Below, piece after piece: positions 16,620 to 26,355 of a stretch of DNA of 64,000 nt (positions are counted from its first letter, which is position 1; the number at the start of each line of letters is the position of its first letter). A program made the translations under genes and the position numbers. The stretch is from Alteromonas salexigens (GTDB taxonomy: Bacteria; Pseudomonadota; Gammaproteobacteria; Enterobacterales; Alteromonadaceae). The notes under the pieces are model-generated. The model was not told where the DNA came from, ran no database searches, and worked only from the letters and a program-made list of their open reading frames with translations. The stretch lies in assembly GCF_025628895.1 (NCBI RefSeq), contig NZ_JAOTJC010000006.1, positions 252,733 to 316,732 of the forward strand, given 5' to 3'.

Positions 16620-18884
16620 TTAGTAGAAGTTTATTTTCGCCTCTACACCCCAGATCCGCGGCTCGTTAACGATACCGGTGAGGTTGTTGAAGTCGATAGC
16701 GCCTTTCACATTATCTTCATCGGTGATGTTCCGGCCAAACAGGGCGATGGTATAACCGTGTTCGAAGTTTTCATAACCGATCCGTACACCGCCTTCTACG
16801 TTGTCATCGGTGGTGAACTCTTCAGATTCGTAAAGGAAGAGGTTGGTTTCACCCTGGAATGCCCAGTCGGTAAACAGGAAAACTTCGCCGTTGTTGCCAA
16901 CCGGTACGGTGTAGCGTGCGGTGAAGTTAAATATTGTTTCCGGGGCCTGCGGGAATGGGTTACCGTCAACTAAAGCGCGGTTTCCTTCCAGGCGCGGGTC
17001 AAGCACGGTACAGTTACCTTCGAAATCTGCCGACGAACCACAGGGCTGAACGGCCAGGCCACTGTCTTTAATTTCGGTGTGGTTATAGCTGTAACCACCG
17101 GTGAGGGTGAGCTGGTCAGTGGCCAGCCACTGTGCATCAATTTCAAACCCGTAGGCCGCGCCCTCATCGGCATTTACCAGCGCCGTGAAGTTGTTGCCAC
17201 CGCCAATGGCAGAGAACTGCATGTCATCAATGGTGTAGTAGAACGTAGCCATGTTCAGACGTAAGGTGTCGTCTAACAGATCTGATTTGAAACCTACTTC
17301 CACGGAGTTGATAGTTTCTGCATCCGCGACAGAAGGCGCGCCTTCAAATGCCACATCACGGCCCTGAATGGTTTGTGCACGAAAGCCGTTAGCATAACGG
17401 GCAAACAGTGACGCATTGTCAGACAACTCGTAATTGGCACTCAGCTCATAACTCACCTGACCGTCATCGACATCGATTGGATCGTAATCCTGAACGCTCG
17501 CTGCGCCGATAACCAGGGCGAAGCCATCAACGTTTTGATCGCCTACCCGCAGACCTTTGTCATCGTGGGTATAGCGCACACCACCGGTTACGTTTAGCTT
17601 GTCGTTAATTTGATAGGAGGTTTGTCCGAATACGGCCCAGGTGGTGTTCTCATGAAATACCGTGGTCGCACCGAAAAAGCCGTCAACGCTGGTGACGTTA
17701 AACGACGAATCGAAAAAGAACGCACCCAGTTGCCAGTTAAGCGGGGAGGCGGTGTTGCTGGCTAGCCGCACTTCCTGGGTAAACTGCTCCAGATCGTTCA
17801 GGTTATCCTGAGTCACCGCCGCGAATGGAATGAATCCGGGCTGAGATGTAGGGCCTGAACCGCTACCACCATCCACATCACCCAGACTGAAGCCATCGGC
17901 TTGTTCCCAGGCTGAAATAGAGGTCAGCTCAACGTCGTCAAAGGCATATGTCAGCTTCAGTGACGTGCCAAATCCTTCGTATTCCTGCGGGTTATTGTCA
18001 GCACCGTCGCCATCAATATCACCGTCGTACCAAACCATGTCGCGCACGTAGTTTTCGTTCAGGTCGTTACTGCCTTTAGTGAATACGTTAGCACGGAAAA
18101 TAGAGGCAGTGCCTTCCAGTTCACGACCGTGAACGTTTAACAGCGCAGAGAAGTCTTCTGTGGGTTCAAACAGCAACTGGGCACGCCAGGCCTTTTCATC
18201 GAATCCACCCAGGGCGTCTTTCTGACCCGTGAAGCCATTGTCGATATAGTCATCACGCTCCTGGGACATCACAGAAATACGTGCTGACAGATCATCAGTC
18301 AGACCGCCACCTACAGCTCCTTCAAAGTTCATGGTGCCGTACGAGCCGAAGGCGGCTTTCGCGTAACCTTCAAAGTACTGGGTAGGTTTCACCGTATCAA
18401 ACTTAACGATACCGGCCGTGGTGTTACGGCCAAACAGGGTACCCTGCGGGCCACGCAATACTTCTACCTGTTGTACGTCAAACAGTGGAAAGCTTTTCAG
18501 CACCACGTTTTCCATGACTACTTCGTCCATGATAATCGATACCGGCTGAGAGGCCGCCAGATCGAAATCAGTATTACCCAACCCGCGGATATAGAAGCGC
18601 GGTGCAACGCGCCCGTTGGAGGATTCGGCGTACAATCCTGGTACACGTACAGCCAGTTCAAGTATATCGCCGCCACCTGAAAACAGGCTTTCAAATTTCT
18701 CGCCGCTCAACGTGGCAATAGAAATAGGAACGTCCTGAATAGACTGTGTGCGTTTTTGCGCTGTGACGGTGATTTGCTCGAGCGACCCTTCTTTCTTTTG
18801 TTTTTGTTCGTCTTGAGCAAGGGTTTGAGTACTGAAAGCGGCACTTACAGCCAATGCCAGTGTCGCTAGTTTGTGTGTTCTCAT
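16620..18884 (-). CDS. TonB-dependent outer-membrane receptor
   Basis: A 754-residue TonB-dependent receptor for active uptake of an unidentified substrate. I place the start at ATG 18884: it has GGTGGA upstream and gives a clean signal peptide (MRTHKLATLALAVSAAFS, cleavage after TLA). A longer in-frame extension to 19085 would run into the next gene and lacks a signal. After a TonB-box region (LEQITVTAQKR) comes the plug (VQQVEVLRGPQGTLFGRNTT) and a 22-strand-type barrel ending in aromatic Phe-Tyr. This ITVTAQKR group in Alteromonadales includes many receptors not for iron. The linked GlxA-type regulator and catabolic operon suggest an organic substrate, by inference. Confidence 0.93.
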   Translation of the reverse strand: MRTHKLATLALAVSAAFSTQTLAQDEQKQKKEGSLEQITVTAQKRTQSIQDVPISIATLSGEKFESLFSGGGDILELAVRVPGLYAESSNGRVAPRFYIRGLGNTDFDLAASQPVSIIMDEVVMENVVLKSFPLFDVQQVEVLRGPQGTLFGRNTTAGIVKFDTVKPTQYFEGYAKAAFGSYGTMNFEGAVGGGLTDDLSARISVMSQERDDYIDNGFTGQKDALGGFDEKAWRAQLLFEPTEDFSALLNVHGRELEGTASIFRANVFTKGSNDLNENYVRDMVWYDGDIDGDGADNNPQEYEGFGTSLKLTYAFDDVELTSISAWEQADGFSLGDVDGGSGSGPTSQPGFIPFAAVTQDNLNDLEQFTQEVRLASNTASPLNWQLGAFFFDSSFNVTSVDGFFGATTVFHENTTWAVFGQTSYQINDKLNVTGGVRYTHDDKGLRVGDQNVDGFALVIGAASVQDYDPIDVDDGQVSYELSANYELSDNASLFARYANGFRAQTIQGRDVAFEGAPSVADAETINSVEVGFKSDLLDDTLRLNMATFYYTIDDMQFSAIGGGNNFTALVNADEGAAYGFEIDAQWLATDQLTLTGGYSYNHTEIKDSGLAVQPCGSSADFEGNCTVLDPRLEGNRALVDGNPFPQAPETIFNFTARYTVPVGNNGEVFLFTDWAFQGETNLFLYESEEFTTDDNVEGGVRIGYENFEHGYTIALFGRNITDEDNVKGAIDFNNLTGIVNEPRIWGVEAKINFY

Positions 18885-18978
18885 TTGTCCACCAAAGTAG
18901 TTATTTTGTCGGTTCGGAGTAGGAGTGGTGCTTGACCAGCACGCGGCGTTGCATTTTACACGAATATTGAACAATTCG

Positions 18979-18995
18979 TATGTAATTTTTACATA
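18979..18995. promoter_or_regulatory. Inverted repeat TATGTAA-TTT-TTACATA
   Basis: A perfect 7-bp inverted repeat with a three-base centre sits between the regulator stop codon and the TonB receptor start, about 95 bases upstream of the latter. It could be an operator for the receptor or a weak AT-rich terminator for the regulator. Confidence 0.4.
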
Positions 18996-18996
18996 A

Positions 18997-19992
18997 TTAG
19001 CGTTTGGCGTACTGACTGCGATATTGTGACGGCGCGAGACCGGTGTGGCGCTTGAACAGGCGCGAAAATGAGCTGACATCTTCATAGCCCACAGCGGTGA
19101 CTATGGTATCGAGGGACATCGTGGATACTTCCAGGTATTTTCGTGCCTGTTCAAGGCGTAAAGCCTGAAGATAGTGGAGTGGCGTTATTCCGCACGCCTG
19201 TTTAAAACGGCGAATAAGGGTGCGCGGGGTCATATTATGTTGGTGAGCTAAGCCGGTCAGCGTCAGTGCTTCGGTAAAATGCTGCTCCATATAATTCTGT
19301 ATATTCAGAATATCGGTGTCCTGATGGAATTTGTGTTGCCTGCTGCCCGCGTAAATGGTTTGCCGGGGGCGGCTCAGATCCAGTACATGGGACTTAGCGG
19401 TGTCACTGGCTACCTGATGACCACAGTAGCGCTCAATGAGTAACAGCGTGAGATCAAACCAGGCCATGCCGCCGCCGGCACAATAGACATTGTCCTGCTG
19501 AGTCACCATTTTGGCCGGCTGCAGGTTAACCTCAGGATATCTTTCCCGGAACTGTCGAGCGTATCCCCAATGGGTGGTGGCGACTTTGTGATTGAGTATG
19601 CCGGTCTCGGCCAGTAAAAAAGTACCGGTGCAGTTCGCGGCGATATCTGCGCCACCCTGCCATAGCCTGTGGATATGGGCGTGCAGGGGACGTGTGGCCG
19701 TTAATATTTCGTTCAGATCGCCGCCAATGGTAGGTACCACAAGCAAATCTGTGTGCTCAACATCCTGCAACGCACAGTGTGCATGCAACTTAAGCTGATT
19801 AACCGTAGTCACGGGGTGGCCATGCAGGGTGGCTAACTGCACACTGAAAAAAGGCGTGACTGGTTGTTGATGGATCCGCTGCCAGCTCACTCCCGCCAAC
19901 GCGAACAAGTCCATGGCCCCGGTAATCGTGGAAGACAATGCAGCATCAAACCCAAGCAGAGTCACGGAAAAAGGGCGGGAAGGGGAGTTCAT
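18997..19992 (-). CDS. GlxA-family AraC-type transcriptional regulator
   Basis: A 331-residue regulator with two parts. Residues 1-190 form a DJ-1/PfpI (class I amidotransferase-like) sensing domain, with the nucleophile-elbow Cys in ADIAANCTGTFLLAETG. Residues 225-325 form the AraC DNA-binding domain with two helix-turn-helix units (LTGLAHQHNMTPRTLIRRFK; VGYEDVSSFSRLFKRHTGL). ATG at 19992 is preferred to an in-frame TTG at 19998. It lies between a TonB receptor on its strand and a divergent catabolic operon and probably activates one or both. The ligand is not predictable from sequence. Confidence 0.92.
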   Translation of the reverse strand: MNSPSRPFSVTLLGFDAALSSTITGAMDLFALAGVSWQRIHQQPVTPFFSVQLATLHGHPVTTVNQLKLHAHCALQDVEHTDLLVVPTIGGDLNEILTATRPLHAHIHRLWQGGADIAANCTGTFLLAETGILNHKVATTHWGYARQFRERYPEVNLQPAKMVTQQDNVYCAGGGMAWFDLTLLLIERYCGHQVASDTAKSHVLDLSRPRQTIYAGSRQHKFHQDTDILNIQNYMEQHFTEALTLTGLAHQHNMTPRTLIRRFKQACGITPLHYLQALRLEQARKYLEVSTMSLDTIVTAVGYEDVSSFSRLFKRHTGLAPSQYRSQYAKR

Positions 19993-20049
19993 CAGCAAAT
20001 TTTATACACCTGCCAGTAGTGGCATTAATAGATGGCGGTTTTCACCATA

Positions 20050-20069
20050 ATTGTGTCAATTACGACAAT
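20050..20069. promoter_or_regulatory. Candidate operator between regulator and catabolic operon
   Basis: ATTGT and ACAAT arms flank a ten-base centre containing AATT, with seven of ten positions symmetrical overall. Its place in the 130-base divergent promoter region makes it a possible binding site, though AraC-type proteins more often use direct repeats. Confidence 0.3.
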
Positions 20070-20122
20070 CATGCCATGCCCAGGTCTGTGCCACAATGGA
20101 TTAACATTTTGTCACCACGAGT

Positions 20123-21934
20123 ATGGCTATGGCTGAATTACTTATCCCCCGTCGTGAGCTGGAATTTCAGCTCTATGAAGTGCTGGATGTCGAAGCGCTG
20201 TGCGCACATCCACGCTTTCAGGACCATTCCAAAGACATCTTTGATGCCACGTTAAACACTGCAGAAAAAATAGCCGAAGATGCGTTTCTGCCGCACAACA
20301 GCAAGGCTGACAGTCAGGAACCGGTGTTCGACGGCAAGCGGGTAAGCATGATTGCGGATGTGAAAGCCGCGTTCGACCACTACCGCCATGCCGGATTCAT
20401 TGCCGGCCGGTTTGATTTCGAAGACGGCGGCATGCAACTTCCGGAAACCGTGATGAGTGCCTGCGCAGGGTATTTTATGGCGGCAAACCCGGCTACCACG
20501 GCCTATCCATTTCTGACTGCTGCGGCCGCGAATGTGATTAAGCACTTTGCCAGCGATGCGCTTAAACGTCAGTACCTGCCGGCCATGTTATCCGGTGAGT
20601 TTACCGGCACTATGGCACTCACTGAGCCTCATGCAGGCTCATCATTAACCGACATTCGCACCCGAGCTGCACAGGCAGACGACGGTAGCTACAGAATTAA
20701 AGGCAGCAAGTTGTATATCAGTGCCGGAGAGCATGAACTGTCTGACAATATCGTGCATCTGGTGCTGGCTAAAATCCCCGGCGGGCCACCAGGCGTAAAA
20801 GGCATTTCCTTATTTGTGGTGCCCAAATTCCGGCTCGACCAACAAGGTAAACCAGCTCAACACAATGATGTCAGTCTGGCCGGACTAATTCATAAGATGG
20901 GATACCGGGGGACCACGTCTACAGCGCTCTCCTTTGGTGATAACGATGCATGTCATGGTTATCTGGTAGGTGAACCCCACCAGGGACTGCGTTATATGTT
21001 CATGATGATGAATGAAGCCCGGATTGGTGTTGGGTTCGGTGCCGCCATGATTGGATATCGGGGCTACCGGTTGTCCCTGGACTATGCAAAAGAGCGTACC
21101 CAGGGTCGGGCCGCCCCTCTCCTGGCACAGGACGATCCACCGAGCCCGATTATCTGCCATGGAGACGTGAAACGCATGTTGCTTGCCCAGAAGGCGTACA
21201 CGGAAGGGGGCATCGCGTTATGCCTGTACGGCAGCCGGCTAATGGATGCCATTCATACTGCGCAAGATGAAGAAGAAAAAATCCGCCTGAGTCAGCTACT
21301 GGATTTGCTGACACCGGTATTTAAAGCCTGGCCCTCAGAGTTTGGTCCGAAAGCCAATGATTTGGCCATTCAGGTACTGGGCGGTGCAGGCTATACCCGT
21401 GAATACCCGGTAGAGCAATGTTGGCGTGATAACCGGCTTAACCCTATTCACGAGGGGACCAATGGCATTCAGGCGCTGGATTTGCTGGCCCGAAAGTTGT
21501 GGCAGGCAGACGGACAAGGGCTGCAGACACTGATGACATGCGTACAAGACGACATTAAACAGGCTCAAGGCGAACGGTGTCAGGCCATGGTTGCCGCACT
21601 CATGCCGTATCTTGATGCGCTGGAAACGGCTATCCGCAGCAGTGCCGCCCAGATAAGGTCGGATAAAGCCGGCGTATTGTTAACCAATGCGCAATGTTTT
21701 ATGAACCTCTTTGCCAGTACTGTGGTCAGCTGGATATGGCTTCGGCAGGCACTGGTTGCCGAGGCGGCATTGCAGGGGGAAAACCTGAGTGCAGACGATC
21801 AGGCTTTTTATCAGGGTAAGCTGGCAGCCGCTGACTATTACATTTTCTGGGAGCTCCCCCTGACAGATCGTGACATTCGAATTTTGAAGACACAGGACGC
21901 TACCTGTAACGATATACAAACCAACTACTTCTAA
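20123..21934 (+). CDS. Acyl-CoA dehydrogenase of the DmdC/FadE5-like long type
   Basis: A 603-residue flavoprotein that oxidises an acyl-CoA to the 2-enoyl-CoA, handing electrons to ETF. Length and an extended C-terminal helical domain place it with the DmdC (methylmercaptopropionyl-CoA dehydrogenase)/FadE5-type enzymes rather than the 380-residue class. FAD and substrate segments are visible as GTMALTEPHAGSSLTDIRT and GSKLYISAGEHEL, and the catalytic Glu region is NPIHEGTNGIQALDLLARK. It opens a four-gene operon with a reductase and two SDRs. The true acyl substrate is unknown; DmdC itself would need dmdB and dmdD partners, which are not here. Confidence 0.9.
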   Translation: MAMAELLIPRRELEFQLYEVLDVEALCAHPRFQDHSKDIFDATLNTAEKIAEDAFLPHNSKADSQEPVFDGKRVSMIADVKAAFDHYRHAGFIAGRFDFEDGGMQLPETVMSACAGYFMAANPATTAYPFLTAAAANVIKHFASDALKRQYLPAMLSGEFTGTMALTEPHAGSSLTDIRTRAAQADDGSYRIKGSKLYISAGEHELSDNIVHLVLAKIPGGPPGVKGISLFVVPKFRLDQQGKPAQHNDVSLAGLIHKMGYRGTTSTALSFGDNDACHGYLVGEPHQGLRYMFMMMNEARIGVGFGAAMIGYRGYRLSLDYAKERTQGRAAPLLAQDDPPSPIICHGDVKRMLLAQKAYTEGGIALCLYGSRLMDAIHTAQDEEEKIRLSQLLDLLTPVFKAWPSEFGPKANDLAIQVLGGAGYTREYPVEQCWRDNRLNPIHEGTNGIQALDLLARKLWQADGQGLQTLMTCVQDDIKQAQGERCQAMVAALMPYLDALETAIRSSAAQIRSDKAGVLLTNAQCFMNLFASTVVSWIWLRQALVAEAALQGENLSADDQAFYQGKLAAADYYIFWELPLTDRDIRILKTQDATCNDIQTNYF

Positions 21935-21946
21935 AAGGACACCACT

Positions 21947-22957
21947 ATGCAATATAAACAATGGCAACTGGCTTCTCGACCGGTAGGTGAACCTACACAG
22001 GATAACTGGAAGCTGGCATCGGTATCGCTACCCGAGGTTAACGACGGTGAACTGGCGGTAAAAATACACTACATTTCGCTGGACCCGGCAATGCGTGGCT
22101 GGATGAACGAAGGCAAGTCGTATATTGAGCCGGTACAAATTGGCGAAGTGATGCGCGCCGGCACTGTGGCGGAAGTGATTGAGTCCCGCGCCGAAGGCTT
22201 TTCAGCCGGTGATATGGTGTACGGTAACTTCGGCGTGCAGGAGTACGCCGTGGTCTCAGCTAAAGGGATCCATAAAGTGGACCCGTCGCTGGCACCGCTG
22301 CCGCGCTACCTTGGTGTATTAGGCATGCCGGGGATGACCGCTTATTTCGGGTTGCTGAACACCGGGCAGCCAAAAGCCGGGGAGACCGTGGTAGTGTCCG
22401 GCGCTGCGGGTGCGGTAGGTTCTGTGGTTGGTCAAATAGCTAAGCTGAAAGGCTGCCGGGTGGTCGGTATTGCCGGGGGCAAAGACAAATGCGACTACCT
22501 GGTAGATGAACTCGGCTTCGACGGTGCCATAGATTATAAAAATAGTTCTGTGAAAGACGGCCTGAAAACCCATTGTCCGAATGGGGTGGATGTGTATTTT
22601 GATAACGTAGGCGGAGATATTCTGGATACAGTACTGACCCGCATCAACCTGCGGGCCCGCATCGTCATCTGTGGGGCGATCAGCCAGTATAACAATACCG
22701 AAGCGGTCAAAGGCCCCTCGAATTATCTGGCGCTACTGGTTAACCGGGCACGCATGGAAGGTATCGTGGTTTTCGATAATGTGAAGCAATATGGTCAGGC
22801 GGCTAAAGAGATGGCTGGCTGGATAGCCGAGGGTAAGCTAAAAGCGAAAGAGCATGTAGAGAGCGGACTGGAGTCGTTTCCGGATACGTTAATGATGCTG
22901 TTTAAAGGCGAGAACTTCGGCAAGCTGGTTTTGAAAGTGGAGCATAATGACGAATGA
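21947..22957 (+). CDS. NADPH-dependent zinc-free alkenal/curcumin reductase (CurA/YncB family)
   Basis: A 336-residue medium-chain reductase that reduces activated double bonds using NADPH. The nucleotide loop is VVVSGAAGAVGSVVGQIAKL near residue 148, with the GIAGGKDKC motif typical of the CurA/leukotriene B4 12-hydroxydehydrogenase branch. The N-terminal segment ISLDPAMRGWMN is also typical. The structural and catalytic zinc ligands of alcohol dehydrogenases are absent. It begins 12 bases after the acyl-CoA dehydrogenase and overlaps the next gene by four bases. Confidence 0.9.
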   Translation: MQYKQWQLASRPVGEPTQDNWKLASVSLPEVNDGELAVKIHYISLDPAMRGWMNEGKSYIEPVQIGEVMRAGTVAEVIESRAEGFSAGDMVYGNFGVQEYAVVSAKGIHKVDPSLAPLPRYLGVLGMPGMTAYFGLLNTGQPKAGETVVVSGAAGAVGSVVGQIAKLKGCRVVGIAGGKDKCDYLVDELGFDGAIDYKNSSVKDGLKTHCPNGVDVYFDNVGGDILDTVLTRINLRARIVICGAISQYNNTEAVKGPSNYLALLVNRARMEGIVVFDNVKQYGQAAKEMAGWIAEGKLKAKEHVESGLESFPDTLMMLFKGENFGKLVLKVEHNDE

Positions 22958-23712
22958 GCGCCACGGTAAGCAATAAACACATTCTCATTACTGGCGGCGG
23001 TTCCGGCATTGGTAAAGCCAGTGCTTTGCTGCTTGGGGCGCGCGGGGCGCTGGTGGCTGTGGCAGATTGCCAGTTGGCGCAGGCTGAAGACGTTGCCACG
23101 CAAATTAACGACGCCGGCGGTCGCGCTTACGCGCTGCCGGTCGACGTCGCCGACCCTGCACAGGTCAGCACCATGTTCAGCGCCGCTGCAGAACGCCAGC
23201 CTATTGATGTGGTTATCAATAATGCAGGTATAGACCATGCGCCTATGCCCATGCATCAGGTGGACGACGCCGTATTTCTTAAAAATGTTGAAGTAAATCT
23301 GGCCGGTACCTGGTACTGCATGAAAGCAGCACTGGCGCATATGCTCAACAACGGCCATGGACAGATCATAAACGTAGCCTCAGTGGCCGGTTTGCGTTCA
23401 GCGCCGACGGTGAGTGCCTATAGCGCCAGCAAACACGGGGTTATAGGACTGACCCGTTCAGCAGCCGTGGAATACGCGCGAATGAATATCCGCATTAATG
23501 CCGTTTGTCCGAGTTTTGTGGACACGCCAATGGTACAGGGCGTACTGGCGCAAATGGATGAGCGGGGCAAAAAGCAAATTGTTGGCGCCAACCCCATGAA
23601 GCGGTTGGGCAAACCTGAGGAAGTAGCCGGTGCAGTGGCATGGTTATGCAGTGATGAGTCGTCATTTATGACCGGACAGTCGGTGGTGCTGGACGGCGGC
23701 ATGCTGGCCTGA
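22954..23712 (+). CDS. Short-chain dehydrogenase/reductase, copy 1
   Basis: A 252-residue SDR. The cofactor motif ITGGGSGIGKAS is near residue 12, NNAG follows near 90, and the catalytic Ser-Tyr-Lys set is in NVASVAGLRSAPTVSAYSASK. The C-terminus DDGGML-like ending (VVLDGGMLA) is the common FabG-type end. An Asp-free basic loop after strand 2 leaves NAD or NADP choice open. It probably oxidises a hydroxyacyl or alcohol intermediate of the operon's pathway. Its start overlaps the CurA-type gene (ATGA). Confidence 0.9.
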   Translation: MSATVSNKHILITGGGSGIGKASALLLGARGALVAVADCQLAQAEDVATQINDAGGRAYALPVDVADPAQVSTMFSAAAERQPIDVVINNAGIDHAPMPMHQVDDAVFLKNVEVNLAGTWYCMKAALAHMLNNGHGQIINVASVAGLRSAPTVSAYSASKHGVIGLTRSAAVEYARMNIRINAVCPSFVDTPMVQGVLAQMDERGKKQIVGANPMKRLGKPEEVAGAVAWLCSDESSFMTGQSVVLDGGMLA

Positions 23713-23727
23713 AAAAGGAGTAGAACA

Positions 23728-24489
23728 ATGAGTGATATTTTTGATTTAACGGGGAAAGTAGCGCTGGTTACCGGTGCCAGCCGGGGAATAGGTGAGTCTA
23801 TCGCCCGGTTATTAGCCGAGCATGGTGCCCATGTGATTGTGTCCAGTCGTCAACTGGAAGGCTGTGAAGCGGTGGCCAGTGCCATTCGCGACGCAGGGGG
23901 AAAAGCATCAGCCTACGCCTGCCATGTGGGTGACATGGAACAGATCGGCGATATTTTTACCCGTATTCAGGCCGAGCACGGCAAGCTGGACATACTGGTA
24001 AATAACGCCGCCGCAAACCCGTATTTCGGCCACATACTGGATACTGACTTGGCCGCATTCAATAAAACGGTAGAAGTAAACGTTCGAGGCTACTTCTTCA
24101 TGTCGGTTGAAGCCGGAAAGCTGATGAAAGCGCAGGGCGGTGGCGTGATCCTGAATACTGCGTCAGTCAACGGCGTCGTCCCCGGTAATATGCAGGGCAT
24201 TTACTCCATTACCAAAGCGGCGGTGATCAGTATGACCAAATCATTTGCTAAAGAATGTGGGCCGTTGAATATACGCGTAAACGCGTTATTGCCCGGCTTA
24301 ACCGACACCAAGTTTGCGTCAGCGCTTACCTCCAATGACACTATTCTGAAGCAAGCTCTGAAACAAATTCCGCTGGGGCGGGTGGCGCAACCTGATGAGA
24401 TGGCAGGTACCGTGCTGTACCTGGTATCCGATGCGTCAAGCTACACAACTGGCTCCACTGTGACAGTGGATGGTGGTATGCTGGCGTAA
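23728..24489 (+). CDS. Short-chain dehydrogenase/reductase, copy 2
   Basis: A 253-residue SDR related to copy 1 but not a recent duplicate. Motifs are [13 protein letters not shown] near residue 14, NNAAAN near 90 and the catalytic [20 protein letters not shown], ending VTVDGGMLA. The Arg in SSRQLEG after strand 2 suggests NADPH use, as in FabG-like reductases. It starts 15 bases after copy 1 with AAAAAGGAG as ribosome site, as the last gene of the catabolic operon; yaiI follows after 22 bases. Confidence 0.9.
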   Translation: MSDIFDLTGKVALVTGASRGIGESIARLLAEHGAHVIVSSRQLEGCEAVASAIRDAGGKASAYACHVGDMEQIGDIFTRIQAEHGKLDILVNNAAANPYFGHILDTDLAAFNKTVEVNVRGYFFMSVEAGKLMKAQGGGVILNTASVNGVVPGNMQGIYSITKAAVISMTKSFAKECGPLNIRVNALLPGLTDTKFASALTSNDTILKQALKQIPLGRVAQPDEMAGTVLYLVSDASSYTTGSTVTVDGGMLA

Positions 24490-24511
24490 AAGTCATTCAG
24501 AGAGTAACGCT

Positions 24512-24955
24512 ATGCATATCTGGGTAGATGCAGACGCCTGCCCGGGTGTTGTAAAAGACATCCTGTTTAAAGCCGCCCGGCGAACCGGGCACCCACTGAC
24601 ATTAGTGGCCAATCATCCGATGCGCGTCCCGCCCGACAGCAATATCAACTTTGTGGGGGTAGCAGCGGGCTTCGATGCGGCGGATGATTTAATTGTGGAA
24701 CGTTGTAGCCCCGGTGATCTGGTTATTACCAGTGATATTCCGCTGGCATCAGATTTGTTGGCAAAAGGGGCGCGGGCACTGAATCCGCGTGGCGATGAGT
24801 ACGATAAGTCGACCATCCGCGCGGCGCTCACCATGCGCGATTTTATGGATACGCTACGCAGTAGCGGGGAGCGTACCGGCGGTCCCAGTGCATTTTCACA
24901 GCGCGACAAGCAACAGTTTGCCAATGCGCTGGACCGGATCTTAGCTTCGGCGTAA
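24512..24955 (+). CDS. yaiI: YaiI/YqxD family protein (UPF0178, DUF188)
   Basis: A 147-residue protein of the UPF0178 family. The start is ATG at 24512, giving the typical beginning [16 protein letters not shown]. The family has a PIN-like nuclease fold with acidic residues in [16 protein letters not shown] and [10 protein letters not shown]. Its biological role is not established. It follows the catabolic operon by 22 bases and may share its transcript, although it is probably unrelated in function. A strong terminator follows. Confidence 0.9.
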   Translation: MHIWVDADACPGVVKDILFKAARRTGHPLTLVANHPMRVPPDSNINFVGVAAGFDAADDLIVERCSPGDLVITSDIPLASDLLAKGARALNPRGDEYDKSTIRAALTMRDFMDTLRSSGERTGGPSAFSQRDKQQFANALDRILASA

Positions 24956-24989
24956 CGCACCTTTTGAGTCTCATAACTGCTTGTTACGA

Positions 24990-25024
24990 AAAAGGCCATG
25001 CTGATGACACCAGCATGGCCTTTT
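24990..25024. terminator. Bidirectional terminator after yaiI
   Basis: A 14-bp perfect stem (24990-25003 with 25011-25024, GGCCATGCTG core) with a seven-base loop. A and T flanks let it serve both yaiI and the convergent aminotransferase. Confidence 0.9.
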
Positions 25025-25073
25025 ACTTACTGCCTTTTTGCAGGGTGTGATTACCCTGCCGCAGGTATAATTG

Positions 25074-26264
25074 TTACAACACCGACACCAGGGCTTTTGC
25101 CAGTGTGTCTACGTTCTGTTGATTAATGCCCGCAATATTCACGCGACTGGACTCAACAAAGTACACGCTGTGCTTTTCACGTACTTCCCGCACCTGTTCA
25201 GGCGAAATACACAAAAATGAGAACATGCCTTTCTGTTCGTTGATAAAACCAAAGTCCTTATCGGCACCATTTTCGTGAAGTTTGTCGACCAGCATGGCAC
25301 GCAGGGTTTTCATGCGGTTGCGCATGGCATTGACTTCGCTTTCCCAGTCTTTTCGCAGACTGGTGTCTGACAGAATAATGTCGACCAGTGCGCCGCCATA
25401 GCTCGGTGGCATGGAGTAGATGCCCCGAGCCACTGACATAATTTGTCCCTGAGCTACCTTGCGGGTTTTAGTATCGGCAGTAACGATAGCCGCCAGACCC
25501 ACCCGCTCACGGTATAAACCAAAATTCTTACTGCAAGACGCCGCAATAATCACTTCTGGCAGATTTTCTGCCATCAGACGTACGCCGTAAGCATCATCTT
25601 CGAGACTGTCGCCAAAGCCCAGGTAAGCCACGTCGAGAAACGGCAGAAACTCACGTTCTTTCGCTACTTCCAGTACGGCATCCCATTGCGCTTTCGTCAG
25701 GTCTGCACCGGTAGGGTTATGACAGCAGCCGTGGAGCAGTACTACGTCGCCTTTCTCAACTTTTTTCAGGCTGTCCAGCATGGCATCAAACCGGATCCCG
25801 GCGGTGTCTTTATCGAAGTAGGGATAAGTTTCAATTTGCAGACCGGCAGAGCCAATGAGCGGAATATGGTTAGCCCAGGTCGGGTCGCTTACCCAGACTT
25901 TAGTCTTTTCGTTACAGCGTACCAGCAGCTCAGACAAGATCCGTAATGCGCCACAACCGCCAGGGGCCTGAACCGCAGCAACGCGGTCAGCCATTAACAC
26001 CGGGCTTTTTTCACCCAACAGTAACGACAGCATATTGTCGATATAGCCCTGATTTCCCTGCGGCGTGATATACGTTTTCGAGGTTTCGCGCTCCAGCAGA
26101 ATCTTCTGGGCCTGAGCCACCGCATTCAAAATAGGGGTATTACCTTGTTCATCTTTATAAACGCCGACACCCAGGTCGATTTTATGTGCATTGCTGTCTT
26201 CCTGATAAGCTGCAGACAGGCCTAGAATTGGATCGGGGGCGAGTGGGGGTAATACTTCAAACAC
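25074..26264 (-). CDS. Aspartate/aromatic amino acid aminotransferase (class I)
   Basis: A 396-residue PLP enzyme of the AspC/TyrB group, transferring amino groups between aspartate or aromatic amino acids and 2-oxoglutarate. The length equals that of E. coli AspC. Visible are the N-terminal DLGVGVYKDEQGNTPIL, the substrate segment HGCCHNPTGADLT, and the PLP-lysine motif SCSKNFGLYRERVG near residue 245. Sequence alone does not separate aspartate from aromatic preference. It is monocistronic. Confidence 0.92.
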   Translation of the reverse strand: MFEVLPPLAPDPILGLSAAYQEDSNAHKIDLGVGVYKDEQGNTPILNAVAQAQKILLERETSKTYITPQGNQGYIDNMLSLLLGEKSPVLMADRVAAVQAPGGCGALRILSELLVRCNEKTKVWVSDPTWANHIPLIGSAGLQIETYPYFDKDTAGIRFDAMLDSLKKVEKGDVVLLHGCCHNPTGADLTKAQWDAVLEVAKEREFLPFLDVAYLGFGDSLEDDAYGVRLMAENLPEVIIAASCSKNFGLYRERVGLAAIVTADTKTRKVAQGQIMSVARGIYSMPPSYGGALVDIILSDTSLRKDWESEVNAMRNRMKTLRAMLVDKLHENGADKDFGFINEQKGMFSFLCISPEQVREVREKHSVYFVESSRVNIAGINQQNVDTLAKALVSVL

Positions 26265-26355
26265 AGTGCGTCCTCAGGTTGTGTAAAAAAAGATTGGCTG
26301 GTCGGCATTATGCCACTGCTGAAATAAAATACGAGAGGCAGGGGCGGAATTTATG

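Noticed and set aside
18885-19085. N-terminal extension of the TonB receptor to 19085
   Set aside because: It has no signal peptide, overlaps the regulator gene and would hide the clean signal sequence starting at 18884.
24470-24511. Longer start for yaiI overlapping the second SDR
   Set aside because: The family begins with [11 protein letters not shown], matching ATG at 24512.
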